Source: Nostoc sp. UCD121 (GTDB lineage: Bacteria > Cyanobacteriota > Cyanobacteriia > Cyanobacteriales > Nostocaceae). Taken from it: 64,000 nucleotides of DNA. This document shows positions 26,476 through 35,353 of the stretch, in pieces; position 1 is the stretch's first letter, and every line of letters starts with the position of its first letter. The DNA is taken from positions 35,033 through 99,032 of the forward strand of contig NZ_JACKZS010000004.1 in NCBI RefSeq assembly GCF_014222285.1, in the 5' to 3' direction. The notes beneath the pieces are model-generated. The model was not told the DNA's origin and ran no database searches. It saw only the letters and a list, made by a program, of their open reading frames with translations. A program made the position numbers and the translations under genes.

Positions 26476-26874
26476 ATGACACAAGACTCAGAAAATACTT
26501 TAAAAGTTGCTCGACAGGCATTTGAGCATCTTACGTATGGTATGGCAACTGGAGAGTGGGAAGCATTGTTAGATATGCTCACAGAAGATTTTACCCTTTG
26601 GTTTCCAATGGGTAAATTCCACGGTTTGAATGTCGGTAAAGAGCGAGCTAGAGAATTTTTCGAGTACGTTTTTGAAGCCTTTAATCCTGGTTTGAACCTG
26701 ACTGGTTTAGACCGTGTTACTAGCAATGAAACAACGGCTGTTTTTGAGTTTCGAGATGAGGGGCTTTTGTTCGGGCAGCTTTACAAAAATCGAGTAGCAG
26801 TTTCTTTTGATGTGCGCGGAGAAAAAATTTGTGGCTATAGGGAATACTTTGGCAGCGATGGTAAATCCTATTAA
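26476..26874 (+). CDS. NTF2-like (SnoaL-type) small protein
   Basis: A 132-residue alpha+beta-cone protein: KVARQAFEHLTYGMATGEWE, then LTEDFTLWFPMGKFHG, continuing to VRGEKICGYREYFGSDG. This is the SnoaL/ketosteroid-isomerase-like fold used by small-molecule isomerases, cyclases and hydrolases, and also as binding domains. GGGTGGG lies just upstream of the chosen ATG. It is divergent from the bicupin gene and may belong to the same pathway; the substrate is unknown. Confidence 0.8.
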   Translation: MTQDSENTLKVARQAFEHLTYGMATGEWEALLDMLTEDFTLWFPMGKFHGLNVGKERAREFFEYVFEAFNPGLNLTGLDRVTSNETTAVFEFRDEGLLFGQLYKNRVAVSFDVRGEKICGYREYFGSDGKSY

Positions 26875-26934
26875 ATAATTCGTAATTACGAATTACGAAT
26901 TTGTATTGAGCGCAGCCGAAATATTACGAATTAT

Positions 26935-27411
26935 TTAGTTTCTCTCAGGGTTGAGTTTGTTGATTTCTTTACACTTAGCTTCTGCGGCTTGATATGCTGC
27001 CAAATAGTCCTGACCACCCAACATCACATCACCATAATATTCATAAGGTGGCTCGCCATAGATTGGCAATGGTTCATCTTCTGGATAATCTTCTTTCGAT
27101 TCTTCAATGATGGCTTTCAATTTTTTAACCGTTAGCCTTTGTGCCGCAAAATACCAGAGTTCTTGGGGATTTTTGTTCAGGTGCGGTAATGTGGGATCGA
27201 TAATGCGTACCTCAGAGGCATCGCCTAGTTCAATCCAACTGTGTTCAATCGGCCTGTATGGCTTTCCCACAAAAGTTAAAAATCCTTGGACATATCTTGC
27301 TCCCTCAGTAGACAATGCTGCTTTGTAAGCATTATCAAAGGGAGTGCTAGCTCTGCTTTTTATGCGTTCAGCAGTTTCGATTGACAGCGTTTCATCCAGT
27401 AGTTTGTTCAT
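26935..27411 (-). CDS. Conserved hypothetical protein (158 residues)
   Basis: I do not recognise this family. The protein is soluble, without signal peptide or membrane span. A notable stretch is YVQGFLTFVGKPYRPIEHSWIELGD, continuing with VRIIDPTLPHLN, where spaced His, Trp and Asp recall Cys-less papain/transglutaminase-like folds, though no catalytic Cys is evident. The C-terminal half is acidic and Tyr-rich (EDEPLPIYGEPPYEYYGDVM). I chose the ATG (MNKLLDE) over a TTG three codons earlier. A palindromic repeat (TAATTCGTAATTACGAATTA type) separates its end from the NTF2-like gene. Confidence 0.65.
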   Translation of the reverse strand: MNKLLDETLSIETAERIKSRASTPFDNAYKAALSTEGARYVQGFLTFVGKPYRPIEHSWIELGDASEVRIIDPTLPHLNKNPQELWYFAAQRLTVKKLKAIIEESKEDYPEDEPLPIYGEPPYEYYGDVMLGGQDYLAAYQAAEAKCKEINKLNPERN

Positions 27412-27463
27412 CAATAGCAAGGATTAGAGCAGCCATGAGAATATATTACCACTCATGGGCACT

Positions 27464-27530
27464 GGGGAATAGGGAATAGGGAATAGGGAATAGGGAATAG
27501 GGAATGGGGAATGGGGAATGGGGAATGAGG
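27464..27530. repeat. Heptamer short tandem repeat (GGGAATA/GGGAATG, 9 units)
   Basis: Nine consecutive 7-bp units, first GGGAATA then GGGAATG, lie in the gap between two minus-strand genes, followed by TGACAAA units near 27543-27564. This is a classic heterocystous-cyanobacterial STRR. Confidence 0.9.
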
Positions 27531-27566
27531 TAGAAATAACCAATGACAAATGACAAATGACAAACT

Positions 27567-29960
27567 CTACTTTGTATTAATTACCATCTGTAAATTTCTT
27601 AACAAGTCGCTTGAGGTGTAGGGCTTGGACAAAAGGGTTTTGACACTATTACCAAGGATTTTAATCATTTCATGATTGGAAGCTAATCCACTAACACCAA
27701 TAATTTTGATCTCTGGATTAATTTTTTTCAACACACTGATGGTTGTTGGCCCATCCATGTTTGGCATCATCATATCAACCAAGACGACACTAATTTCTTG
27801 TTGATATTCTGTGTAGAGTGCGATCGCATCAATCCCATCACTAGCTACTATAACTTTATAGGCATTTTTTTCTAACCAGGTTTGAGTAACCTCTCGAATT
27901 GAATCTTCATCATCAACAACGAGAATCAATTCTCCATGCCCCGGCGGTAATTCATCTCTAGCTAATTTACTATCTGTCTCTATTGTTTGCGTGACAGGTA
28001 AGCAAACTTGAAGCTCTGTGCCTTTGCCCACGTCAGTCACCACATTCACAAAACCGTAGTGGCTTTTGATAATCCCAAGCACTGTTGAAAGACCAAGCCC
28101 TGCGCCTTTTCCGACTTCTTTTGTTGTGAAAAATGGCTCAAAAATTCTATCTACTATTTCTCTCTTAATTCCTATCCCTGTATCACAGACGCTAATCATT
28201 ACATAAGAACCTACTTTAGCATCAATATTCATTTTGGCGTAGTGAGTATCAACCCAGAAATTCTTCGCAGAAATCTTTAGGATACCGCCATTAGGCATGG
28301 CATCACAAGCATTGATACATAGGTTCGTTAGCACTTGGTGTAACTGAGTAGCATCGCCAAAGATATTCCATAAGTTTTTCTCAGAAACATCAATACGGAT
28401 TTCAATAGCTCTGGAAAATGTTTGCTTAATAATATTTTCAATTTCTGAAATCAAATACCGCACCTGTAAAGTTTTAAAGTTACCTACAGAGCCGCGTGAA
28501 AACCATAACACTTGTTTAACTAAATCTGCGGCGCGTTTAACATTTGTTTCCATAATTGTTAGCCAGTACTGACTTTTTTCATCTGGAAGCTGTGCCTCTA
28601 AAAGTTGCACTGTCATCAACATAGGTGTTAGTGCATTGTTAAGATCGTGGGCGATACCACTTGCTAGAGTGCCAAGGCTCTCCATTCGCTGGGCGCGGAG
28701 AAACTGCGCTTCCAGTTGTTTTTTCTCGGTAATATCGGAGTTGACAATTAGGACGGATTTAGCTTGTCCCTCATTATCATTTACCAGTGTCCATCGGCTA
28801 GCAACGATAATCTCTTGGCCTTGTTTGGTAACTTGATATAACTCACCTTGCCACGAACCATGTTCAACTAAAGTTTTCTGGATGTTTTTTAGTTGGCCAA
28901 AACTTTGCTTCCAATACAAAAACTGATTGGCATTCTTGCTCAATGCTTCTTCTGCCATCCAACCGTACAGATGTTCAGCCCCTTTATTCCAAAATTGAAT
29001 TTTGTTAACCAAATCTTGAACGATAATTGCGTCTGTGGTGATATCGAGCCAAGCTGCTTGCTCACGAATTTTTTGTTCTGCATTTTGGCGTTCACGTAGC
29101 ACAGCTTGCTGTTCGGTAATATCAATTACAAAGCCCGCCATCCGAGCAACTTTACCTGTAGAATCTAAAAAGATATACCCGTTATTTTCAACTGTGATAT
29201 AAGTGCCATCTTTGCGAGCAACACGAAATTCAAGATGGAATCGCTCTTTTGCGGATAAAACGCGGTTAATCTCTTCATTGAATAATTTTCTATCATCAGG
29301 ATGAACTAACTCTAACCAACGCTTCAAACCTCCTAACATCTCAGGCATAGAGTAACCTAATATTTGCTCTATATTGCCATCATATTTAATATCATTGGTA
29401 TCCAAGTACCAGTCGTAGAGAATTTGACCACTCGCTTGAATTAGTGCTTGGTAGCGATTGTTCCACTCATTTAATGCAGCTGAATAACATCGCAGTTCTT
29501 CTTCTACTCGCTGGCGCTCAAAGATTTCTATTTCTAAACGTTTATTTTGCTCTGTGAGTTTTTTTGTGAGATTTCGTAAACGTAAATGGATATTTACTCT
29601 AGCTAAAACCTCTTTATGTTCAAGAGGTTTAGTTATGTAATCTACTGCCCCAAGATTCAAGCCTTTGATTTGATCTATCTTATCGGTTATAGCAGTTAGA
29701 AATATTACTGGAATATCTTGGGTAGCTGGATTTTTTTTCAAAAGTTTACAAGTTTCAAATCCATCAATTCCTGGCATTAATACGTCCAATAAGATTAGAT
29801 CGGGTAAGGCATTCTCTGCAATTTCAATGGCATTCATTCCATCTTCAGAGACTAAAACCTTCAAGCCGTAAAACTCTAAAAGCTTGAATAATATTTCTAA
29901 ATTAATAGGGGCATCATCAACTATTAAAATGACATTTTTTTCATCTTTATTAAAATTCAT
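27567..29960 (-). CDS. Hybrid sensor histidine kinase (REC-PAS-PAS-HisKA-HATPase-REC)
   Basis: A 797-residue cytosolic kinase without membrane spans. The domains, in order, are an N-terminal receiver (VILIVDD, phospho-acceptor Asp59 in ILLDVLMPG), a coiled coil (about 130-165), two PAS/PAC domains (ILYDWYLDTNDIKYDG and IIVQDLVNKIQFWNKGAEHL), HisKA with LASGIAHDLNNALTPM, an HATPase with NLCINACDAMPNGG, DTGIGI and GLGLSTVLGI, and a C-terminal receiver (VVLVDMMMPNMDGPT). It is probably a phosphorelay component answering an internal signal sensed by the PAS domains. No output regulator is adjacent. The ATG follows AGGAGG by a few bases on the minus strand. Confidence 0.94.
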   Translation of the reverse strand: MNFNKDEKNVILIVDDAPINLEILFKLLEFYGLKVLVSEDGMNAIEIAENALPDLILLDVLMPGIDGFETCKLLKKNPATQDIPVIFLTAITDKIDQIKGLNLGAVDYITKPLEHKEVLARVNIHLRLRNLTKKLTEQNKRLEIEIFERQRVEEELRCYSAALNEWNNRYQALIQASGQILYDWYLDTNDIKYDGNIEQILGYSMPEMLGGLKRWLELVHPDDRKLFNEEINRVLSAKERFHLEFRVARKDGTYITVENNGYIFLDSTGKVARMAGFVIDITEQQAVLRERQNAEQKIREQAAWLDITTDAIIVQDLVNKIQFWNKGAEHLYGWMAEEALSKNANQFLYWKQSFGQLKNIQKTLVEHGSWQGELYQVTKQGQEIIVASRWTLVNDNEGQAKSVLIVNSDITEKKQLEAQFLRAQRMESLGTLASGIAHDLNNALTPMLMTVQLLEAQLPDEKSQYWLTIMETNVKRAADLVKQVLWFSRGSVGNFKTLQVRYLISEIENIIKQTFSRAIEIRIDVSEKNLWNIFGDATQLHQVLTNLCINACDAMPNGGILKISAKNFWVDTHYAKMNIDAKVGSYVMISVCDTGIGIKREIVDRIFEPFFTTKEVGKGAGLGLSTVLGIIKSHYGFVNVVTDVGKGTELQVCLPVTQTIETDSKLARDELPPGHGELILVVDDEDSIREVTQTWLEKNAYKVIVASDGIDAIALYTEYQQEISVVLVDMMMPNMDGPTTISVLKKINPEIKIIGVSGLASNHEMIKILGNSVKTLLSKPYTSSDLLRNLQMVINTK

Positions 29961-30136
29961 ACTTGCCTCCTATTAAATTTTTTTTAAATTTATCGAATTT
30001 GTTGATCTTTCAAATCTTTGGCAAGTTGACGAACATGGTTGGCAAACGGCGCTTCATAACCTAACTCTTGGGGAGCATTATTGGCCTATATTCTATGCAA
30101 TTGAGAACCGCTATAAATAAAATATGTAGAAAATTT

Positions 30137-30168
30137 AAGGTAGCCCAGCTAGCTAGGCTACCTTACTA
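30137..30168 (-). terminator. Hairpin downstream of the acetyltransferase gene
   Basis: AAGGTAGCC (30137-30145) and GGCTACCTT (30156-30164) form a 9-bp stem with a 10-nt loop, followed on the minus strand by AAATTTTC. It lies just after the end of the acetyltransferase gene and probably terminates that operon. Confidence 0.65.
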
Positions 30169-30183
30169 TCTTTATCTATAAAA

Positions 30184-30765
30184 TCATGGGGTTGTAGGGG
30201 TATCAAGTTTTATGCGACTCGTCTTAGGACGACAGGGGCTTCCCCAACAAACCTGTCCAGAAGGCATATTCGTCAAAACAGTACTACGAGCGCCAATCAC
30301 AGCATTAGCACCGATTTGCACTCCCGGCCCAACGAAACAATCTGCTGCTACCCATGCACCATTGTTAATAGTGATACTCGCTGTTTTTAACCCAAAAGCA
30401 GGATCTTGGATATCGTGACTACCAGTACACAGGTAACTTTTTTGAGAAACTACGCAGTGTTCACCGATGTGGATCTGATCGAGGCTGTATAAAACTACGT
30501 TATCTCCAATCCAACTGTAGTTGCCAATGGTAACTTTCCAAGGATAGGTGAAGCGGGCGGTGGGTCGAATTAATACACCTTTGCCGATACGAGCGCCAAA
30601 TAGCCGTAACAAAGCACAACGCAGAATATTTAACGGTTGAGGAGTAAGGGGAAATGCGATCGCTTGTACAAGCCACCACAACAATACATACCAATTTGGC
30701 CGTCCCCGATCAAACCAAGATTGGTCATATTTGCGTAAATCTACAAAAGGTTGATCATTTGTCAT
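30184..30765 (-). CDS. WcaF-like hexapeptide-repeat acetyltransferase (polysaccharide biosynthesis)
   Basis: A 193-residue left-handed beta-helix protein of the WcaF type. It has an N-terminal WFDRGRPNWYVLLWWLVQ segment and then hexapeptide repeats (IGKGVLIRPTARFTYP, IGNYSWIGDNVVLYSL, VGPGVQIGANAVIGAR). The catalytic-type His lies in CTGSHDIQDP. Such enzymes O-acetylate sugars of exopolysaccharides using acetyl-CoA. It lies in a minus-strand run with two GT2 glycosyltransferases, spaced by only about 40 and 20-30 bases, so the three probably form one transcription unit for a surface glycan. Confidence 0.87.
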   Translation of the reverse strand: MTNDQPFVDLRKYDQSWFDRGRPNWYVLLWWLVQAIAFPLTPQPLNILRCALLRLFGARIGKGVLIRPTARFTYPWKVTIGNYSWIGDNVVLYSLDQIHIGEHCVVSQKSYLCTGSHDIQDPAFGLKTASITINNGAWVAADCFVGPGVQIGANAVIGARSTVLTNMPSGQVCWGSPCRPKTSRIKLDTPTTP

Positions 30766-30803
30766 TTGTCATTGGTCATTGGTCATTTGTTATTAGCTAT
30801 TAG
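30766..30803. repeat. Heptamer tandem repeat in the glycan gene cluster
   Basis: Units of TCATTTG/TCATTGG fill the short spacer between the acetyltransferase and the glycosyltransferase gene and reach into the first codons of the acetyltransferase. Confidence 0.7.
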
Positions 30804-31760
30804 TTATGAGTCAATAGTCAATAGCTTTACCTCTGCTCCTATGCTCTCTTGCTCCCCTGCTTCTGCCTTTGGGGTAGTTGCAGTATTTAAATGACCACCA
30901 CAATTGCGTAATTCGTAAAGTTTAACGCCAATTTGATATTCATATTGACTCAGCAAGCGTGCATAAATATATCCAGCTTTGCCATCCAAAAAACCGCGTT
31001 GAATTATATAAAATAAAACAAACCGCAAAATGGGTTTAAATGGCAGGTGTACCCACACTTTTTTCAAAAAGCGCTTACGTTGCACCGCATCACCAAATAG
31101 ATTTGCGCCGATGGTGCCGCTATCATCTTTACCTGTGAGAATATTAAAATAAACGCTGGCTTCCCAGTTAGAATAACGATTGTGCCGTTCTAGCCAGTGA
31201 TAAAGGTCGCGGAAGTCTTCGTGGAGCATATCATTGTTGAGATACCCAACTTTGCCCTGCAAAATCACATGTTCGTGAACTTCATTGTCACCAGTATTAG
31301 GAATATCTTCTGTATGCAGGTTTTCGTAGCGACCTTTTTTATGCTGAAATAAACGAAGATTCCAATCGGGATATTTCCCACCATAACGAATCCATTTTCC
31401 TAAGAAAAAGACACGGCGGTTGAGGTAATAACCTGTATATTCTTGATTTTGGATTGCTTGGTCAATTTCTTCCCACAGTTCCGGGGTGATGCGCTCATCA
31501 CAATCTACAATTAGCACCCATTCGTTACGGAAAGGTAAATTATCTAAAGACCAATTTTTCTTTTTGGGCCAACGTCCATTGAAGTCGAATTGCACAACAT
31601 TGACACCGTGGCTTTTGGCAATTTCAATGCTGTTATCGGTACTTTGAGAATCTACTACAAATATTTCATCTGCCCTGCTGAGGCTAGCAAGGCAGGCTGG
31701 CAAGTTTGCTTGTTCGTTTTTTGCCGGAATTAATACAGAAACTGGTATTTTAGATGACAT
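30804..31760 (-). CDS. Glycosyltransferase family 2, WaaE/KdtX-like
   Basis: A 318-residue GT-A glycosyltransferase. The nucleotide-sugar site is visible in SVLIPAKNEQANLPACLASL, IFVVDSQSTDNSIEIAKSHG and the DxD-like WVLIVDCDERITPELW. The mid-region (GYYLNRRVFFLGKWIRYGG, HEHVILQGKVGYLNNDMLHE) is typical of WaaE-type beta-1,4-glucosyltransferases. The protein has no strong membrane span except a possible hydrophobic patch near FVLFYIIQRGFLDG. It probably adds a sugar during exopolysaccharide or lipopolysaccharide assembly. The C-terminal 30 residues are Ala/Glu-rich and variable. Confidence 0.88.
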   Translation of the reverse strand: MSSKIPVSVLIPAKNEQANLPACLASLSRADEIFVVDSQSTDNSIEIAKSHGVNVVQFDFNGRWPKKKNWSLDNLPFRNEWVLIVDCDERITPELWEEIDQAIQNQEYTGYYLNRRVFFLGKWIRYGGKYPDWNLRLFQHKKGRYENLHTEDIPNTGDNEVHEHVILQGKVGYLNNDMLHEDFRDLYHWLERHNRYSNWEASVYFNILTGKDDSGTIGANLFGDAVQRKRFLKKVWVHLPFKPILRFVLFYIIQRGFLDGKAGYIYARLLSQYEYQIGVKLYELRNCGGHLNTATTPKAEAGEQESIGAEVKLLTIDS

Positions 31761-31783
31761 ATCAGTATAAATTATGTTATTGG

Positions 31784-32716
31784 TTATTTCTTATTTGATG
31801 TAAATAAAAGACCTTGAATAGCAGCATTTAAGTAACCAATCTGACCGTAAGCATATACAAGTTTGTCAAACCGCTCTGCTGGATCAGAAAAATATTGCAA
31901 TGCTTTATACAAGCCCCGCACAAACCGTTCGCCGCCTCGCTGCAATTGAGCGATTCCAGCTTTACCAGCGAGTTGTTCTCGATAGCATTCACTGATACCC
32001 TGCCACCAGCCTCGATTTAAAAACCAAGTGCGTTGTAAGCGTTCTGGGGCAACATTGTGAGCAACCAGTGCTTCAGGAAGATAAGCAACTTGCCAAGCAC
32101 GCTGTAGGGCAAATTCGGTCATTTGCAGTTCTTCATTTGATAATAGATTTTTCCCCACTCGACCGAGATGGGGATCAAAACCGCCAATTTCTTCTAGGAA
32201 ACTGCGGCGGATGGAGTAATTTAAGCCTCTGGGTGTTAAGCCAGGTTGCTCGATAAAGATGTTACTGTCACCCAAGTCGTATGCACCCAGATTTGCAGCT
32301 AGCCCTGGAGATAGCCATCGTGGTTGTTCGATTCCTGGGGGCCATAAGAGAGTGACTTTGCCACCTGCGATCGCTAGTTTAGAATTATTGTAATAGGCAA
32401 AATATAAAACTTGTAGCCAGCCAGGGCTAGCAACAGCATCGTCATCCAGATAAGCCAGAATGTCGCCACTAGCTACTTTTGCGCCTGTGTTGCGGGCGAC
32501 AGATAAACCGATAGTGGGTTCAAATACATACTTCAGGTGCGGATTGTGGGCCCTTTGTTCTACAACCTCACGGGTGCGATCGCTAGATCCATTATCAACT
32601 ACTACAATTTCAAAGTCAGCAGCAAAATCCTGCGCTAAAAGACTATCAATTGCAGCCCCTAAATAGGTATCTCGATTGTGGGTACAGATAATGGCAGAGA
32701 TTTGGGTGTCTGGCAT
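31784..32716 (-). CDS. Glycosyltransferase family 2
   Basis: A 310-residue GT-A enzyme with the N-terminal SAIICTHNRDTYLGAAIDSL, FEIVVVDNGSSDRTREVV and the DxD motif in ILAYLDDDAVASPGW. The later GLNYSIRRSFLEEIGGFDPHLG and the Glu-rich SNEELQMTEFAL segment (acceptor side) are also present. The long frame opens 19 codons earlier, but those codons fall in an AT-rich repeat, so I took the ATG giving MPDTQIS. It is the first gene of the three-gene glycan cluster. Confidence 0.88.
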   Translation of the reverse strand: MPDTQISAIICTHNRDTYLGAAIDSLLAQDFAADFEIVVVDNGSSDRTREVVEQRAHNPHLKYVFEPTIGLSVARNTGAKVASGDILAYLDDDAVASPGWLQVLYFAYYNNSKLAIAGGKVTLLWPPGIEQPRWLSPGLAANLGAYDLGDSNIFIEQPGLTPRGLNYSIRRSFLEEIGGFDPHLGRVGKNLLSNEELQMTEFALQRAWQVAYLPEALVAHNVAPERLQRTWFLNRGWWQGISECYREQLAGKAGIAQLQRGGERFVRGLYKALQYFSDPAERFDKLVYAYGQIGYLNAAIQGLLFTSNKK

Positions 32717-32850
32717 AGATTTTATTTTGGATTTGAGATTTGGGATTTTAGATAAAAATCTTAAATCCAACATATACCTGCTGAGAGTTAATCTAAACCA
32801 AAAATTACCGACCCACCAACCGAGTTTCTTCGGAAATAATTTTTAAAACT

Positions 32851-33660
32851 TCACGTTTGTTGAATATGACTGTGTAAAACTACAAGTGTTTGGGCCAGTT
32901 GGCTCAGGCGGGTTTCTAAAGATTGCTTGCGCCCCAAAAGTTGACGTAACTTTTGGTAACGTGCGATCGCCATACTAACATTAGGAACCTGATCTGCTGG
33001 ACATGGGCGTGACCATACTTTACCAGCATCGTCTACACCACATAGGCGGTAGCCAGTAATCGATGATTTATAAGATACTTTCCCACCCGAGGCACAAATT
33101 TCTTCTACGTAGTTCATTAGGCGGTCAACTTCTGCATGGCGCAGTGTTGCGGTTCCTCCCGGTTCTGGTTCACTGGGATTGGATTCTAACCAGCCATTGA
33201 CAATTGGGCCTTCTAAGTAAATATCCTGAATTTGGTTCAAAATATTTTGCAGTTCTATTTGCCAACCAGCGACAGTTTCTTGAATTTCTTGTAGTAGATT
33301 CATCGCCAACGCTGGATTTGCTCCGTGGCGATGGTTACTAAAACTCGGAGTTTTCAACTTGGGTAAGCTGGGTGTTTTCCCTCCATTCTCTTGTGTTTGA
33401 AAGGTCTGCACAGAGTCATGGTGAGGAAAGAAATTCTGTTCAGGAGAATAATCACTCTCACTATCTACACCCAATTCAACTGTTTCTTCTTCCTGAGATG
33501 ATGGAGTTTGTGTACTTTCTGTGGATTCGTTGGCTCCGACACTGATTCTAAAAGAAAAAGGCCGTTTTGTCGTCGAATCAGCTGCTTCGGCGGCAGGGGC
33601 AGTGCCGCGATTCCCTAAATCGTGTAGAGTTGCTTCTATGCGTTTTAAGCCTGCGTTCAT
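32851..33660 (-). CDS. Conserved hypothetical protein with coiled-coil ends
   Basis: I do not recognise a named family. The roughly 269-residue protein begins with a basic amphipathic helix (MNAGLKRIEATLHDLG), then a low-complexity Ser/Thr/Glu-rich linker (about residues 25-110). A folded region with VDRLMNYVEEICASGGKVSY, KSSITGYRLCGVDDAGKVW follows, and it ends in a helical coiled coil (RKQSLETRLSQLAQTL). It looks like a cytosolic scaffold or regulatory protein. Two ATGs four codons apart could serve; the inner one has AGGA about 11 bases upstream. It is likely specific to cyanobacteria. Confidence 0.6.
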   Translation of the reverse strand: MNAGLKRIEATLHDLGNRGTAPAAEAADSTTKRPFSFRISVGANESTESTQTPSSQEEETVELGVDSESDYSPEQNFFPHHDSVQTFQTQENGGKTPSLPKLKTPSFSNHRHGANPALAMNLLQEIQETVAGWQIELQNILNQIQDIYLEGPIVNGWLESNPSEPEPGGTATLRHAEVDRLMNYVEEICASGGKVSYKSSITGYRLCGVDDAGKVWSRPCPADQVPNVSMAIARYQKLRQLLGRKQSLETRLSQLAQTLVVLHSHIQQT

Positions 33661-34156
33661 AAAGAAAGACATCCTAAATTTTGCTGTCCCCAATGGTGTT
33701 GAAGAAGAGGCAGGGGGGCAGGAAGCAGGGGGGATAATTCAGATGGGGATTCGACCCAATAGAACTAGAACCACACTTGGTTGTTGTAGGGGAATCAGAC
33801 CCATGTTCTGCTTCGCTCCACAACAGGGAGCAGAGATCATTTCCCCTTGCTCCTTTTCCCCCTGCCCCCTGCCTCTTGTTGAATCATTAAGAATGGGGTT
33901 GTTGGGATTTTTGGCTTTTGCCAGTTGTGACATCAACGATGTTGGTGCTAATTTTATCCCTTAAAAGTTATTTGAAACCAAAAATCTCGCTGATGAAGTA
34001 AAAACTGTGGTGATAAATTGCAACCGTAAGCATATTGTTGTTGAAGAAGGCAGAATTCAGAATTCAGAACAAGAAAGTTCGAGGAGCGTACCGGAGGCAT
34101 TATTCTGGCTCCTGATTTCTGAATTCTCGTTTTGTTACAATACTCAGAAAACAACT
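33661..34156. repeat. Gene-free stretch of inverted GC-rich repeats
   Basis: AAGAGGCAGGGGGGCAGG near 33705-33723 is nearly complementary to CCTGCCCCCTGCCTCTT near 33861-33877, forming the arms of a long inverted repeat. Further on, GAATTCAGAATTCAG near 34052 and CTGAATTC near 34120 form a second palindromic repeat reaching the cobU start. I see no believable gene in it. Confidence 0.6.
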
Positions 34157-34732
34157 TTGGGTAAAATCATCTTAATAACAGGGCCAGCACGATCTGGTAA
34201 AAGTGAATGGGCAGAAACTCTGGCTATGGAGTCAGGGAAAGGAGTTGTTTACGTAGCAACAGCCACGGATAATACAGATGACCAGGAATGGCATCAACGT
34301 ATTTTAGAACACCAACAACGCCGTCCCGAAGACTGGGTAACTCTATCCGTGCCTATAGAACTGTCTGCTACCCTCGCCGATGCCAAACCCTATAACTGCC
34401 TTTTAGTGGATTCTTTAGGAACTTGGGTTGCTAATCTCTTAGAAGAGGACGAATCTAGCTGGGAAAATATCGTTGTAGAGTTGTTAGAAACGGTGGATCT
34501 AGTTGCTGCTGATGTGCTGTTTGTAGCAGAAGAGGTGGGTTGGGGTGTAGTACCAGCTTATCCCCTTGGGAGGATGTTCCGCGATCGCTTGGGTTCTTTA
34601 GTGCGCCAACTAGCTGCCCTTAGTGAAACTGTTTATTTAGTAACTGGTGGTCATGTTCTCAATCTCAGTGTCCTTGGTTCGCCATTGCCAGCCAGAGAAG
34701 ATGCTGGAGTATTCAAAAGTCAAGATTCTTAA
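34157..34732 (+). CDS. cobU: Adenosylcobinamide kinase/adenosylcobinamide-phosphate guanylyltransferase
   Basis: A 191-residue CobU enzyme of cobalamin (or pseudocobalamin) synthesis. It phosphorylates adenosylcobinamide and then transfers GMP. Visible motifs are the P-loop GPARSGKSEWAE, the VVYVATATDNTDDQEWHQRI segment carrying the guanylated His, RRPEDWVTL, CLLVDSLGTWVANLL and VAEEVGWGVVPAYPLGRMFR. I take TTG as the start because it gives the family length directly ahead of the first beta strand; the longer upstream frame runs through a palindromic repeat. The other cob genes are not in the window. A hypothetical gene follows 45 bases on. Confidence 0.9.
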   Translation: MGKIILITGPARSGKSEWAETLAMESGKGVVYVATATDNTDDQEWHQRILEHQQRRPEDWVTLSVPIELSATLADAKPYNCLLVDSLGTWVANLLEEDESSWENIVVELLETVDLVAADVLFVAEEVGWGVVPAYPLGRMFRDRLGSLVRQLAALSETVYLVTGGHVLNLSVLGSPLPAREDAGVFKSQDS

Positions 34733-34777
34733 CTATTGATTCAAATGAATCCAAAATCTAAAATCTAAAATTGTCTT

Positions 34778-35197
34778 ATGGCAACCAAACAAGAAGTTAG
34801 AGGATACCTTGCCTACTGGTTTCAGTTGGGTAAGAAAGTGATTACGGGCAACGGTAAGGCAAGCATTTTGCCCAAATCGGTGCTAAATGGCGATCGCTAT
34901 AGTGAAGAATTTGAAGAGTGCTGGCAAAAAATTCTCTCCCCGGAATCAGGTGATTGTCACCTAGAGGGTACGCAAGAAACCATTGCTGAACTATTAACAC
35001 CAGCATGGGATATGGTTCCTTGTGGTCGTTGCAGTATGCCAGTAGCCGCGCGAAACGTCGGGATGCCAGCATTGTTATGTCCCTGTAATAGTTTACCTAA
35101 CTGGCCTAATACAGAACTGCCAGCGCCACGAGAGCCAATTAAGACTCAAGACCAACTTAAAACAATTTGCGATCGGCTCGTAGATAATATTTCTTAA
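34778..35197 (+). CDS. Conserved hypothetical protein with two Cys pairs
   Basis: A 139-residue soluble protein that I recognise only as a typical conserved cyanobacterial hypothetical. The N-terminal MATKQEVRGYLAYWFQLGKK is followed by an aromatic-rich middle and two Cys pairs, CGRC (about residue 87) and CPC (about residue 103), which could bind zinc or form a disulfide. It lies 45 bases after cobU on the same strand and may be co-transcribed, but nothing links it to cobalamin chemistry. Confidence 0.7.
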   Translation: MATKQEVRGYLAYWFQLGKKVITGNGKASILPKSVLNGDRYSEEFEECWQKILSPESGDCHLEGTQETIAELLTPAWDMVPCGRCSMPVAARNVGMPALLCPCNSLPNWPNTELPAPREPIKTQDQLKTICDRLVDNIS

Positions 35198-35353
35198 AAA
35201 AGAAGCAAGGGCGCAGGGAGTAGGGAGCAGGGGTAATACGGTTCGGTTAAGGCAAGAGACGCAATTTATCGCGTCTTTGTGATCGAGAGGTGTCATCAAA
35301 AAACCTTATTGCCTCTGCCCCTTAGCTTCTTCAATTATTGGAAATCCCTTAGT
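35198..35353. repeat. Dispersed repeat between convergent genes
   Basis: AATACGGTTCGGTTA near 35235 resembles the end of the MITE at 19816. It is followed by the hairpin GAGACGC...GCGTCTT (about 35256-35278), a unit also seen near 60864. No gene is present. Confidence 0.6.

Noticed and set aside
33521..33964. A 147-codon plus-strand frame
   Set aside because: It overlaps the 5' part of the opposite-strand hypothetical gene and continues into GC-rich repeats, with no family features.
34007..34156. A 50-residue N-terminal extension of CobU
   Set aside because: The extension is translated palindromic repeat (GAATTCAG units) and would sit ahead of the first strand of a family that normally begins at this P-loop strand.
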